Origin: Nocardiopsis quinghaiensis
GTDB lineage: Bacteria > Actinomycetota > Actinomycetes > Streptosporangiales > Streptosporangiaceae
Length of the DNA: 64,000 nt
NCBI RefSeq assembly: GCF_008638365.1
Contig: NZ_VWVU01000032.1
Location: 1-64,000 of the forward strand
Direction of reading: 5' to 3'
Each line of letters opens with the position of its first letter. Position 1 is the stretch's first letter. Position numbers and translations under genes: made by a program. A model generated the notes under the pieces. That model was given only the letters and a program-made list of their open reading frames with translations, had not been told where the DNA came from and did no database searches. Positions 1-7,669 of the stretch are shown piece by piece.

Positions 1-2
1 CC

Positions 3-128
3 TATGAGGGCAACCCGCGTAACGGCAACAACCTGAGCGGGGCGCTGGCCAACGCTCCGGTGTCGGGTCACTGGTTCTCCGAGCAGTTCCAGGAGCTGCT
101 GGCCAACGCCCACCCGCCCATCCAGTAG
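3..128 (+). CDS. GH6 cellobiohydrolase, C-terminal fragment
   Basis: The last 41 codons of a gene that enters from the left. The reading frame opens at base 3 and stops at TAG 126-128. The tail contains NNLSGALANAPVSGHWF and ends in LLANAHPPIQ, which resembles the C-terminus of family 6 glycoside hydrolases (exo-1,4-beta-glucanase, Cel6B type). In such enzymes the catalytic domain can be C-terminal with the CBM2 upstream, and the lack of a CBM2 at this end fits that order. It sits ahead of GH48, GH10, GH5 and AA10 genes on the same strand. Only the tail is visible, so the family is likely but not proven. Confidence 0.72.
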   Translation, partial: YEGNPRNGNNLSGALANAPVSGHWFSEQFQELLANAHPPIQ

Positions 129-163
129 GCAACCGAAGGCCCACACGAGGGCCACGTGGAAGG

Positions 164-191
164 GGTGCCCGCCCCACGGCGGGCGGGCACC
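164..191 (+). terminator. Hairpin terminator after the GH6 gene
   Basis: Two perfect 11-bp arms (164-174 and 181-191, GGTGCCCGCCC and its complement) flank a 6-base loop, 36 bases after the GH6 stop codon. There is no T-tract, as is common in high-GC actinobacteria. It probably separates the GH6 transcript from GH48. Confidence 0.6.
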
Positions 192-248
192 TCCGTCCCG
201 TGCTGCCCTCCGGGCCCGCCGGGGCGAGTCCGGCCCGCCCCGGTCGCC

Positions 249-262
249 CCGGAAATTTCCGG
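249..262. promoter_or_regulatory. 14-bp palindrome CCGGAAATTTCCGG
   Basis: A perfect 14-bp palindrome inside the 451-bp region between GH6 and GH48, about 80 bases upstream of the CelR-type box. The central GAAATTTC core recalls the GAAAnTTTC operators of LacI-type xylose/xylan repressors (BxlR/XylR), although here the spacing is even. A role as a second operator is inference. Confidence 0.35.
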
Positions 263-338
263 AAACTTAACGAGAAGTAACTTGGTGCACACCCATTGTC
301 TCCGCGTGACGTCGGTGTTAATTTCGGCCCACACGCAA

Positions 339-352
339 TGGGAGCGCTCCCG
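339..352. promoter_or_regulatory. CelR/CebR-type operator upstream of GH48
   Basis: TGGGAGCGCTCCCG matches 13 of 14 positions of the actinobacterial CelR/CebR operator TGGGAGCGCTCCCA. That operator is bound by a LacI-family repressor released by cellobiose, as known in Thermobifida fusca and Streptomyces. It lies 228 bases before the GH48 start. The rest of the 129-579 interval holds a hairpin, a 14-bp palindrome and no recognisable gene. Confidence 0.82.
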
Positions 353-579
353 GAGGCGTGTGTGAAAGCAGGCATGCGCTTTCCGGGACCCACCGAGACG
401 ACACGTAAGGCCCATCCCGGGCCCTGAGCCCCCGAGTGGCAGCGCCGCCACCGGCTCCCTCCGCAACACCCGCACTCCGACCCGGCCGCTCCCCAAGCAG
501 CCCCCGCTCCCGGTGACGCCTCCTCCGGTGTCCACGCGGCGGGACGGCACGGGAAGGAGAACCTGTCCAAGGAGGACAC

Positions 580-3261
580 GTGATCACCCCCCGCCCCGAT
601 CCGAGCCGCATACGCTGGCGCAGATCCTCGTCCGCACTCTTCGGCGCGGCGCTCGTCGCCGCACTCCTTCCGGCCAGCCCCGCACAGGCGGCGCCGATTT
701 GCTCGGTCGACTACCAGACCAACGACTGGGGCTCGGGCTTCACCGCCGAGGTCTCGGTCACCAACGAGGCCGAGTCCCTCTCCAGCTGGGAGCTGGGCTG
801 GGAGTTCCCGGGCGACCAGCAGATCACCAACTCCTGGAGCGCCGAGGTCTCCCAGAGCGGCAGTTCCGTGACCGCCCAGGGCCCGGCCTGGTCGTCGGGT
901 CTGGCCAGCGGGCAGACCGCGACGTTCGGCTTCCAGGCCACCTACTCCGGAAGCAACTCCGCCCCCACCGGGTTCACCCTCAACGGCCGCGACTGCGCGG
1001 GCGACGGGGAGGAGCCCGGGCCCGAGGACGCGACCCTGGTCGTGGACCCCGACTCGGTCAGCCTGGACCCCGGCGGTGAGACCGCCTTCGACGTCGCGCT
1101 GTCCGAGGCCCCCGGCGGCGACGTCTCCGTCAGCGTGGAGCGCACGTCCGGCAGCGAGGCCCTGTCCGTGGCCTCCGGCGGCTCCCTGACCTTCGGCGAC
1201 GCCGACTGGGACACCCCCCAGGAGGTGACCGTCGCCTCCTCCAGCGACGGCTCGGGCGAGCCCGCCCAGGCCGAGTTCACCGTCTCCGCCGAGGGCTATG
1301 ACCCCGTGGTCGTCACCGCGCGCGAACTGACGGGCGCGGCCACCGAGTACGAGGAGGAGTTCCTCGCCCAGTACGAGAAGATCAAGGACCCCGGGAGCGG
1401 TTACTTCCGCGAGGTCGACGGACTCCTCGTGCCGTACCACTCGGTGGAGACCCTGATCGTGGAGGCGCCCGACTACGGCCACGCCACCACCTCCGAGGCC
1501 TACAGCTACTACCTGTGGCTGGAGGCGACCTTCGGCAGGATCACCGGCGACTGGCAGCCCTTCAACGACGCGTGGGCGTCCATGGAGGCGTTCATCATCC
1601 CGGGCACCGCCGACCAGCCCACGAACGGCTCCTACGACCCGGCGGAACCGGCGACCTACATCCCCGAGTCGCTCGACCCGAGTGACTACCCGCAGCCGCT
1701 GAACCCCGACGCCCAGGCCGGCCAGGACCCGCTCGCCCAGGAGCTGAGCAGCGCCTACGGCACCGACGAGGTCTACGGCATGCACTGGCTGCTGGACGTG
1801 GACAACAAGTACGGCTACGGATTCTGCGGAGACGGAAGCGACGACGTCCCCGCCTACGTCAACACCTTCCAGCGCGGCTCCAACGAGTCGGTCTGGGAGA
1901 CCGTTCCGCATCCGTCCTGCGAGACCTTCGAGCACGGAGGCGAGAACGGGTTCCTCGACCTGTTCACCGACGACGACGGCTACTCCGAGCAGTGGCGCTA
2001 CACCAACGCCCCCGACGCCGACGCGCGCGCCGTCCAGGTGGCCTACCTCGCGCACGAGTGGGCCTCCCAGCAGGGCAACGAGGGCGCCATCGCCGAGAAC
2101 GTCTCCAACGCGGCGATGATGGGCGACTACCTGCGCTACGCCATGTTCGACAAGTACTTCAAGGAGATCGGCGACTGCGTCGGCGCCGAGTCCTGCCCGC
2201 CCGGATCGGGCAAGGACTCCGCGCACTACCTCATGGCCTGGTACTACTCCTGGGGCGGTGCGCTGGAGAGCGCCGAGTACCCCTGGGCCTGGCGCATCGG
2301 CGGATCCTCCGCCCACCAGGGCTACCAGAACGTGATGGCGGCCTACGCGCTCTCGGAGGTGGACGCGCTCCAGCCGGAGTCGGCCACCGGCACCGAGGAC
2401 TGGGGCAACAGCCTCGACCGCCAGCTGGAGTTCCTCGAATGGCTGCAGTCCTCCGACGGCGGTATCGCCGGCGGCGCGACCAACAGCTGGGAGGGCACCT
2501 ACGCCGAGCCGCCCGCGGGCACGTCGACCTTCCACGGCCTGTACTACGACGAGAAGCCCGTCTGGCACGACCCGCCCTCGAACCGCTGGTTCGGGTTCCA
2601 GGTCTGGGACATCGAGCGGGTGGCCGAGTACTACCGCATCACCGGTGACGAGCGCGCCGGGGGAATCCTGGACGACTGGGTGCCCTGGGCCATCGAGAAC
2701 ACCACCGTCGGTGAGAACGGCGAGTTCGCCATCCCCGCCGACATGGAGTGGAGCGGCCAGCCCGACGACTGGACGGGCGAGTCCACGGGCAATCCCGGCC
2801 TGAACGTCGAGGTCGTCTCGCACGGCCAGGACGTCGGTATCGCCGCGGGCCTGGCCAAGACCCTCATGCACTACTCCGCGGCCACCGGCGACGCCGAGTC
2901 CCGCGAGGTGGCCGAGGGCCTGCTGGACGCCCTGATGGCGAACCAGGACGAGCTGGGGGTGGCCGTCCCCGAGGAGCGGGCCGACTACGAGCGCTTCGAC
3001 GACCAGTTCGACTCCCCGGACGGCGGGCTCTACATCCCCGAGGGATGGACCGGCCAGATGGCCAACGGTGACCCGATCGACTCCGACTCCACGTTCCTGT
3101 CCATCCGGTCCTTCTACGAGGACGACCCGAACTGGCCCCAGGTCGAGTCATACCTCGACGGCGGCCCGGTGCCCGAGTTCACCTACCACAGGTTCTGGGC
3201 GCAGGTCGACGTGGCCACGGCTCTCGCCACCCACGGCGAGTTGTTCGGCGACGGCTCCTAG
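580..3261 (+). CDS. GH48 reducing-end cellobiohydrolase with N-terminal CBM2
   Basis: An 893-residue secreted exocellulase that would release cellobiose from reducing ends of cellulose. The GTG start has a strong AAGGAGG five bases upstream. Order: signal peptide (about 1-37, cleavage after AQA), CBM2 (about 40-140, with Cys41 and Cys139 as the expected disulfide pair), a beta-sandwich Ig/FN3-like spacer (about 148-250), then the GH48 catalytic domain (about 255-893). The family motif DYGHATTSEA places the likely general acid at Glu306. GH48 is normally the key processive enzyme of aerobic actinobacterial cellulase systems. A CelR-type box upstream suggests cellobiose induction. The exact spacer fold is uncertain. 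Confidence 0.95.
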   Translation: MITPRPDPSRIRWRRSSSALFGAALVAALLPASPAQAAPICSVDYQTNDWGSGFTAEVSVTNEAESLSSWELGWEFPGDQQITNSWSAEVSQSGSSVTAQGPAWSSGLASGQTATFGFQATYSGSNSAPTGFTLNGRDCAGDGEEPGPEDATLVVDPDSVSLDPGGETAFDVALSEAPGGDVSVSVERTSGSEALSVASGGSLTFGDADWDTPQEVTVASSSDGSGEPAQAEFTVSAEGYDPVVVTARELTGAATEYEEEFLAQYEKIKDPGSGYFREVDGLLVPYHSVETLIVEAPDYGHATTSEAYSYYLWLEATFGRITGDWQPFNDAWASMEAFIIPGTADQPTNGSYDPAEPATYIPESLDPSDYPQPLNPDAQAGQDPLAQELSSAYGTDEVYGMHWLLDVDNKYGYGFCGDGSDDVPAYVNTFQRGSNESVWETVPHPSCETFEHGGENGFLDLFTDDDGYSEQWRYTNAPDADARAVQVAYLAHEWASQQGNEGAIAENVSNAAMMGDYLRYAMFDKYFKEIGDCVGAESCPPGSGKDSAHYLMAWYYSWGGALESAEYPWAWRIGGSSAHQGYQNVMAAYALSEVDALQPESATGTEDWGNSLDRQLEFLEWLQSSDGGIAGGATNSWEGTYAEPPAGTSTFHGLYYDEKPVWHDPPSNRWFGFQVWDIERVAEYYRITGDERAGGILDDWVPWAIENTTVGENGEFAIPADMEWSGQPDDWTGESTGNPGLNVEVVSHGQDVGIAAGLAKTLMHYSAATGDAESREVAEGLLDALMANQDELGVAVPEERADYERFDDQFDSPDGGLYIPEGWTGQMANGDPIDSDSTFLSIRSFYEDDPNWPQVESYLDGGPVPEFTYHRFWAQVDVATALATHGELFGDGS

Positions 3262-3277
3262 CGGGCCGTAGCCGCGA

Positions 3278-3305
3278 GGGGCGGGCGCCCCGGGGCGCCC
3301 GCCCC
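3278..3305 (+). terminator. 28-bp perfect palindrome between GH48 and GH10
   Basis: GGGGCGGGCGCCCC is followed directly by its reverse complement, 17 bases after the GH48 stop. It would fold into a very stable GC hairpin with no T-tract. It may be a terminator or an intercistronic stabiliser; GH10 starts only 28 bases later. Confidence 0.55.
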
Positions 3306-3332
3306 CACCCTCCGCAGAACGAAAGGAAGAGC

Positions 3333-4793
3333 ATGTCGTTCACCAAGGGGCGAAGACGGCTCCGGGGCAGGACCGTCGGCGCGGTCGCCCTCGCCGTCAC
3401 CCTCGTCACGGGCGGTCTCGCCGCCGCCGCACACGGCCAGGAAGGCACCCGGGTCTCGGCCGAGGACGCCGTCCAGGCACAGGCGGCCAGCCTGCGGGAC
3501 CTGGCCGACCAGCAGGGCGTGCGCATGGGCACCGCGGTCGCCTCCCATCTGCTGGACCAGTCCGACTACCGGCAGACGGCCGCCACGGAGTTCAACTCCG
3601 TCACCCACGAGAACGACCTCAAGTGGGAGACGGTCCAGCCCCAGCAGGGGCAGTTCAGCTGGTCCAACGCAGACCGGGTCGTGGACTTCGCCGAGCAGAA
3701 CAACCAGATGATCCACGGCCACACGCTGGTGTGGCACAGCCAGCTGCCCTCCTGGGTGGAGAACGGGAACTTCAGCCAGGACCAGCTGCGGGGCGTCATG
3801 CAGGACCACATCAGCACCACGATGGGCCGCTACCGCGGGCAGATCGGCACCTGGGACGTGGTCAACGAGCCCATCGACGACAACGCCCAGTTCCGCGACT
3901 CGGTCTTCTACCAGACGCTGGGACAGGACTTCATCGCCGAGGCCTTCCGCATGGCCGACCAGGCCGACCCCAGCGCCCGCCTGTTCATCAACGACTACAA
4001 CATCGACGGGATCAACGCCAAGAGCGACGCCTACTACGAACTGGTCCGGGACCTGCTGGCGCAGGGTGTGCCGATCGACGGCATCGGCTTCCAGGGCCAC
4101 CTGATCTCCGGTCAGGTCCCCTCCGACATCCAGCAGAACATCCAGCGCTTCGCCGACCTGGGGCTGGAGGTGATGATCACCGAGCTCGACATCCGCATCC
4201 AGATGCCCGCCACCGAGCAGAAGCTGGAGCAGCAGGCCAGGGACTACGAGGGGGTGGTCAACGCCTGCTACGCGGTCAGCGGGTGCTCGGGCGTGATCGT
4301 GTGGGGCGTCACCGACGCCCACTCCTGGGTCCCCGACCACTTCGACGGCCAGGGAGCCGCCCTGCCCATCGACAGCGACTACCAGCAGAAGCCCGCCTAC
4401 TGGGCGATCCACGAGGCGCTCGGGGGAGACCCCGCGGACCCGACCGATCCGCCCACCGAGGACCCCACGGATCCGCCGACCGACCCGCCGAGCGGCGACT
4501 GCGAGGCCGACTACAGGGTCACCAACGAGTGGAACAGCGGTTTCCAGGCCGAGGTGACCGTCACCGCCGGAGACAGTCTCACCGGATGGACGGTGACGTG
4601 GAACCTGGGCAGCGGTGAGAGCGTCTCGCACGCCTGGAACGCCTCGGTGAGCAGCAGCGGTTCGGCCGTCACCGCGACCGACGTCGGCTACAACGGCACC
4701 CTCTCCGCCGGGCAGTCGACCGCGTTCGGCTTCGTCGGCAACCACGGCGGGAGCGTATCGACACCACAACTGACCTGCACCAGCGGGTCCTGA
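3333..4793 (+). CDS. GH10 endo-1,4-beta-xylanase with C-terminal CBM2
   Basis: A 486-residue secreted xylanase. The ATG follows GAAAGGAAG at a normal distance. Order: signal peptide (about 1-35), GH10 catalytic domain (about 48-355), a Pro/Thr/Asp linker built from TDPP repeats (about 368-388), and a CBM2 (about 390-486). The acid/base Glu is Glu179 in WDVVNEP and the nucleophile is Glu284 in ITELDIR, both standard for GH10. WHSQLP and GHTLVW are further family motifs. It lies 71 bases after GH48 and may be co-expressed with it. Its CBM2 is almost identical at DNA level to that of the following mannanase. Confidence 0.96.
   Translation: MSFTKGRRRLRGRTVGAVALAVTLVTGGLAAAAHGQEGTRVSAEDAVQAQAASLRDLADQQGVRMGTAVASHLLDQSDYRQTAATEFNSVTHENDLKWETVQPQQGQFSWSNADRVVDFAEQNNQMIHGHTLVWHSQLPSWVENGNFSQDQLRGVMQDHISTTMGRYRGQIGTWDVVNEPIDDNAQFRDSVFYQTLGQDFIAEAFRMADQADPSARLFINDYNIDGINAKSDAYYELVRDLLAQGVPIDGIGFQGHLISGQVPSDIQQNIQRFADLGLEVMITELDIRIQMPATEQKLEQQARDYEGVVNACYAVSGCSGVIVWGVTDAHSWVPDHFDGQGAALPIDSDYQQKPAYWAIHEALGGDPADPTDPPTEDPTDPPTDPPSGDCEADYRVTNEWNSGFQAEVTVTAGDSLTGWTVTWNLGSGESVSHAWNASVSSSGSAVTATDVGYNGTLSAGQSTAFGFVGNHGGSVSTPQLTCTSGS
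4491..4754 (+). repeat. CBM2 module repeat, copy 1 (in GH10)
   Basis: These 264 bases align without gaps to 6057-6320 in the mannanase gene, with about a dozen differences counted by eye, mostly in one short stretch. The similarity extends through silent sites, which points to recent module duplication or gene conversion. Confidence 0.9.
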
Positions 4794-4878
4794 CCGCGGC
4801 TGACTCCGGCCGAGGAGAGAACGATGTCCAGTACGCGGACGTGACCGCCCCGGAACAGGCCACGCCTGCGTCATGACC

Positions 4879-4915
4879 GGGCGCCGGGGGACCGTAGCCG
4901 CCTCCCCCGGCGCCC
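4879..4915 (+). terminator. Hairpin terminator after GH10
   Basis: Two perfect 12-bp arms (4879-4890 GGGCGCCGGGGG and 4904-4915) enclose a 13-base loop, 85 bases after the GH10 stop and upstream of the mannanase operator. It probably separates the xylanase and mannanase transcripts. Confidence 0.65.
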
Positions 4916-4955
4916 ACACACCCGCTGTCACAGGACAGCGGTGCCCCCGTAAGTC

Positions 4956-4967
4956 GACAACGTTGTC
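4956..4967. promoter_or_regulatory. LacI-family operator upstream of mannanase
   Basis: GACAACGTTGTC is a perfect 12-bp palindrome with the central CG typical of LacI-family operators. It ends 24 bases before the mannanase ATG and 13 bases before its GGAG. It differs from the CelR-type box ahead of GH48, so a separate repressor, perhaps manno-oligosaccharide responsive, is inferred. No LacI gene is in the window. Confidence 0.7.
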
Positions 4968-4991
4968 ATCACTCTCGTCTGGAGTTCCGCG

Positions 4992-6353
4992 ATGGTCAAA
5001 CGCCTACTGATCGCCCTGGGGTCGGTCCTGACCCTGGTGGTGGCGCTGTTCGCGTACACGTTGCCCGCACAAGCCGACTCAGGCTTCCGAGTCGACGACG
5101 GCCGCCTGGTCGACGCCGCCGGAAACGACTTCGTCATCCGCGGTGTCAGCCACCCGCACGCCTGGTACACGCAGGAGACCCAGTCGTTCGCGGACATCAA
5201 GTCACTGGGCGCCAACGCCGTCCGCGTCGTCCTCAGCAGCGGTGACCGCTGGACGGAGAACGATGCCGGCGACGTGGCGAACATCGTCGCCGAGTGCAAG
5301 GCCAACGGGCTCATCTGCCTCCTGGAGGTGCACGACACCACCGGTTACGGAGAGCAGGACGGCGCCGCCACGCTCGACCAGGCCGTGGACTACTGGCTGC
5401 GCGTCCAGGACGCACTGGAGGGCGAGGAGGACTACATCCTCGTCAACATCGGCAACGAGCCCTACGGCAACGACGCGGCGACCAACCAGGACTGGGCCGG
5501 CGACACCAGCGCCGCCGTCGACCGCCTGCGCGACGCCGGCTTCGAGCACACCCTGGTCGTGGACGCGCCCAACTGGGGCCAGGACTGGCAGGGCACGATG
5601 CGCGACAACGCCCAGTCGGTCTTCGACTCCGACCCGCACGCCAACACGGTCTTCTCCATCCACATGTACGGCGTCTACGAGCAGGAGTCGACGATCGTCT
5701 CCTACATGGAGCACTTCGTCGACGCGGGCCTGCCCCTGATCGTCGGCGAGTTCGGCCACGACCACTCCGACGGCGACCCCGACGAGGACGCCATCATGTC
5801 CCACGCCGAGCGCCTCGGACTGGGCTACGTCGGCTGGTCCTGGAGCGGCAACGGCAGTCCCGTGGAGTACCTGGACATGGTCGAGGGCTTCGACGTCAAC
5901 CGCCTGAGCTCCTGGGGCGAGCGCATCTTCAACGGTCCCGACGGGATCGCCTCGACCGCGGTCGAGGCGCCGGTCTACGGCGGCGGTGGCGAGCCGACCG
6001 ACCCGCCGACCGAGGACCCCACGGACCCTCCGACCGAGGAGCCCACGGACCCGCCGAGCGGTGACTGCGAGGCCGACTACAGGGTCACCAACGAGTGGGG
6101 CAGCGGTTTCCAGGCCGAGGTGACCGTCACCGCCGGAGCCGATGTCACCGGTTGGACGGTGACGTGGAGCTTCGGCAGCGGTGAGAGCGTCTCGCACGCC
6201 TGGAACGCCTCGGTGAGCAGCAGCGGTTCGGCCGTCACCGCGACCGACGTCGGCTACAACGGCACCCTCTCCGCCGGGCAGTCGACCGCGTTCGGCTTCG
6301 TCGGCGACCACGGCGGGAGCCTCTCCACACCCACACTCTCCTGCACCGCCTGA
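4992..6353 (+). CDS. GH5 (subfamily 8-like) endo-1,4-beta-mannanase with C-terminal CBM2
   Basis: A 453-residue secreted mannanase. GGAG lies seven bases before the ATG. Order: signal peptide (about 1-28, cleavage after AQA), GH5 barrel (about 30-322), a TDPP/TEDP linker (about 333-355), and a CBM2 (about 357-453). The text closely resembles actinobacterial ManA/ManB mannanases, for example RGVSHPHAWY, EVHDTTGYGEQ and SIHMYGVY. Acid/base Glu156 is in NIGNEPYG and nucleophile Glu253 is in GEFGHDH. It would cut mannan and glucomannan chains while bound to cellulose through CBM2. Its own LacI-type palindrome suggests regulation apart from the cellulases. Confidence 0.93.
   Translation: MVKRLLIALGSVLTLVVALFAYTLPAQADSGFRVDDGRLVDAAGNDFVIRGVSHPHAWYTQETQSFADIKSLGANAVRVVLSSGDRWTENDAGDVANIVAECKANGLICLLEVHDTTGYGEQDGAATLDQAVDYWLRVQDALEGEEDYILVNIGNEPYGNDAATNQDWAGDTSAAVDRLRDAGFEHTLVVDAPNWGQDWQGTMRDNAQSVFDSDPHANTVFSIHMYGVYEQESTIVSYMEHFVDAGLPLIVGEFGHDHSDGDPDEDAIMSHAERLGLGYVGWSWSGNGSPVEYLDMVEGFDVNRLSSWGERIFNGPDGIASTAVEAPVYGGGGEPTDPPTEDPTDPPTEEPTDPPSGDCEADYRVTNEWGSGFQAEVTVTAGADVTGWTVTWSFGSGESVSHAWNASVSSSGSAVTATDVGYNGTLSAGQSTAFGFVGDHGGSLSTPTLSCTA
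6057..6320 (+). repeat. CBM2 module repeat, copy 2 (in GH5 mannanase)
   Basis: The partner of 4491-4754 in the GH10 gene, at a constant offset of 1566 bases and about 95 percent identical by eye. The Pro/Thr linkers in front are also alike but differ in repeat number. Confidence 0.9.
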
Positions 6354-6416
6354 TCCACCCCGTACCGCCTGGTTCAAGCCGCACGGTCTGATTCCCACCG
6401 AGGAAACAGATCCCAC

Positions 6417-6444
6417 CCCGGCCGCACCGACCGGTGCGGCCGGG
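6417..6444 (+). terminator. Hairpin between mannanase and LPMO
   Basis: Two perfect 13-bp arms, CCCGGCCGCACCG (6417-6429) and its complement (6432-6444), are separated by two bases and followed by TTCCCCC. It lies 63 bases after the mannanase stop and only 26 before the LPMO start, so it could end the mannanase transcript or sit in the LPMO leader. Confidence 0.6.
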
Positions 6445-6470
6445 TTCCCCCACACAGATTGGAGTGGTCC

Positions 6471-7559
6471 ATGAGGTCACGCAACGCCATCGCCCTGACC
6501 GTGGCGCTCGGCGGGCTCGCCGTCAGCACCGCTATCGTCGCGCTGCCCGACAAGGCCGAGGCCCACGGTGCGTTCACCTACCCGGCCAGCCGTACCTACG
6601 CCTGTTTCCAGGACGCCACCGGCGGCAGCTCCGGCGGTGCGCTCCAGCCCACCAACGACGCCTGCGCCGACGCCCTGGCCGAGGGCGGGAACTACCCGTT
6701 CTGGAACTGGTTCGGCAACCTCATCAGCGACTCCGCCGGCCGTCACCAGCAGTTCGTGGCCGACGGTGAGCTGTGCGGGCCCACCGACGACTTCTCGGCG
6801 TTCAACGCGGTCCGCGCGGACTGGCCGACCACCCGGCTGGAGCCGGGTACCACGGTGGAGTTCCACCACAACGCCTGGGCGGCGCACCCGGGCACCTTCT
6901 CCACCTACGTCACCGAGGACGGGTTCGACCCCGCCACGGACGCTCTGACCTGGAGCGACCTGGAGCTCATCGACGAGGTGACCAACCCGCCCCAGCGCAG
7001 CGGCGGTGTCGAGGGCGCCGAGTACTACTGGGACGTGACCCTGCCCGACAAGGAGGGGCAGCACATCATCTACGTGGTGTGGGAGCGCTCCGACAGCCCA
7101 GAGGCGTTCTACAACTGCTCAGACGTGGTCTTCGGCGACAGCACGGGCCCCGACCCCACGGACCCGCCGGAGGAGCCGACGGACCCGCCCGAGGAGCCCA
7201 CGGACCCGCCGGAGGAGCCCACGGACCCGCCGGAGGAGCCCACGGACCCGCCGCAGGGCGAGTACTGCAGCGCCGAGTACAGCGTGGTCAACGAGTGGTC
7301 GACCGGCTTCCAGGCGGAGGTCGAGGTCACCGCGGGTGAGAACGGGGTCGACGGCTGGATGGCGGACTGGGTGTTCGCCAACGGCCAGGAGGTCAACAAC
7401 TCCTGGAACGCCTCACTCGTCAACCACGGCGCCCACATCGAGGCCGCCAACACCGCTCACAACGGAACGCTCGCGCCCGGGGAGAGCACCAGCTTCGGAT
7501 TCACCGCGACCCACGGGGGCACGAACATCGACCCCGAGGTGGCCTGCCAGGAGTCATAG
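6471..7559 (+). CDS. AA10 lytic polysaccharide monooxygenase with C-terminal CBM2
   Basis: A 362-residue secreted copper enzyme that would oxidatively cleave crystalline cellulose or chitin. ATG 6471 is chosen because GGAG lies six bases upstream; an in-frame TTG at 6459 lacks a site. The signal peptide ends at KAEA, so the mature protein would begin with His32 (HGAFTYPASR), the first ligand of the copper histidine brace. The second is His139 in WAAHPGTF. The AA10 domain spans about 32-222. A linker of four near-identical TDPPEEP units follows (about 226-262), then a CBM2 (about 265-362). The CBM2 and the cellulase neighbours favour cellulose. An internal CelR-like sequence lies at 7080-7093. 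Confidence 0.94.
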   Translation: MRSRNAIALTVALGGLAVSTAIVALPDKAEAHGAFTYPASRTYACFQDATGGSSGGALQPTNDACADALAEGGNYPFWNWFGNLISDSAGRHQQFVADGELCGPTDDFSAFNAVRADWPTTRLEPGTTVEFHHNAWAAHPGTFSTYVTEDGFDPATDALTWSDLELIDEVTNPPQRSGGVEGAEYYWDVTLPDKEGQHIIYVVWERSDSPEAFYNCSDVVFGDSTGPDPTDPPEEPTDPPEEPTDPPEEPTDPPEEPTDPPQGEYCSAEYSVVNEWSTGFQAEVEVTAGENGVDGWMADWVFANGQEVNNSWNASLVNHGAHIEAANTAHNGTLAPGESTSFGFTATHGGTNIDPEVACQES

Positions 7560-7602
7560 AACCCTGAGGTGACTCCTCCCTGGGGACCGTACCCCCCATG
7601 CG

Positions 7603-7620
7603 GGGCCGCACCAGCGGCCC
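7603..7620 (+). terminator. Short GC hairpin after LPMO
   Basis: GGGCCGC and its complement surround the loop ACCA, 44 bases after the LPMO stop. It is a weak terminator candidate at the end of the polysaccharide island. Confidence 0.4.
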
Positions 7621-7634
7621 GCGCGGTCCCGCCG

Positions 7635-7665
7635 CCACGGTACCGAACGCTGTTCGGTACCGTGG
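7635..7665. promoter_or_regulatory. TetR-type palindrome at the start of the isomerase-like gene
   Basis: Two perfect 14-bp arms (7635-7648 CCACGGTACCGAAC and 7652-7665) with a 3-base centre end four bases before the ATG at 7670. ACCGAAC-N3-GTTCGGT has the form of TetR-family operators. Its position would block RNA polymerase at a leaderless or near-leaderless start. No TetR gene is adjacent. Confidence 0.6.
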
Positions 7666-7669
7666 CGCC

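Noticed and set aside
4834-4854. Tiny frame preceded by GAGGAGAG between GH10 and GH5
   Set aside because: Only six codons before a stop; it may be leftover of a deleted gene but cannot be supported as a gene.
6459-6470. Upstream TTG start for the LPMO, adding four residues
   Set aside because: GGAG overlaps these codons and is well spaced for ATG 6471.
7141-7258. Tandem 18-base units that could be mistaken for a CRISPR or minisatellite
   Set aside because: They are in-frame codons for the TDPPEEP linker of the LPMO, and there are no spacers.
7598-7669. Upstream ATG for the mycothiol-isomerase-like gene
   Set aside because: The added residues are not family-like and would translate the palindrome.
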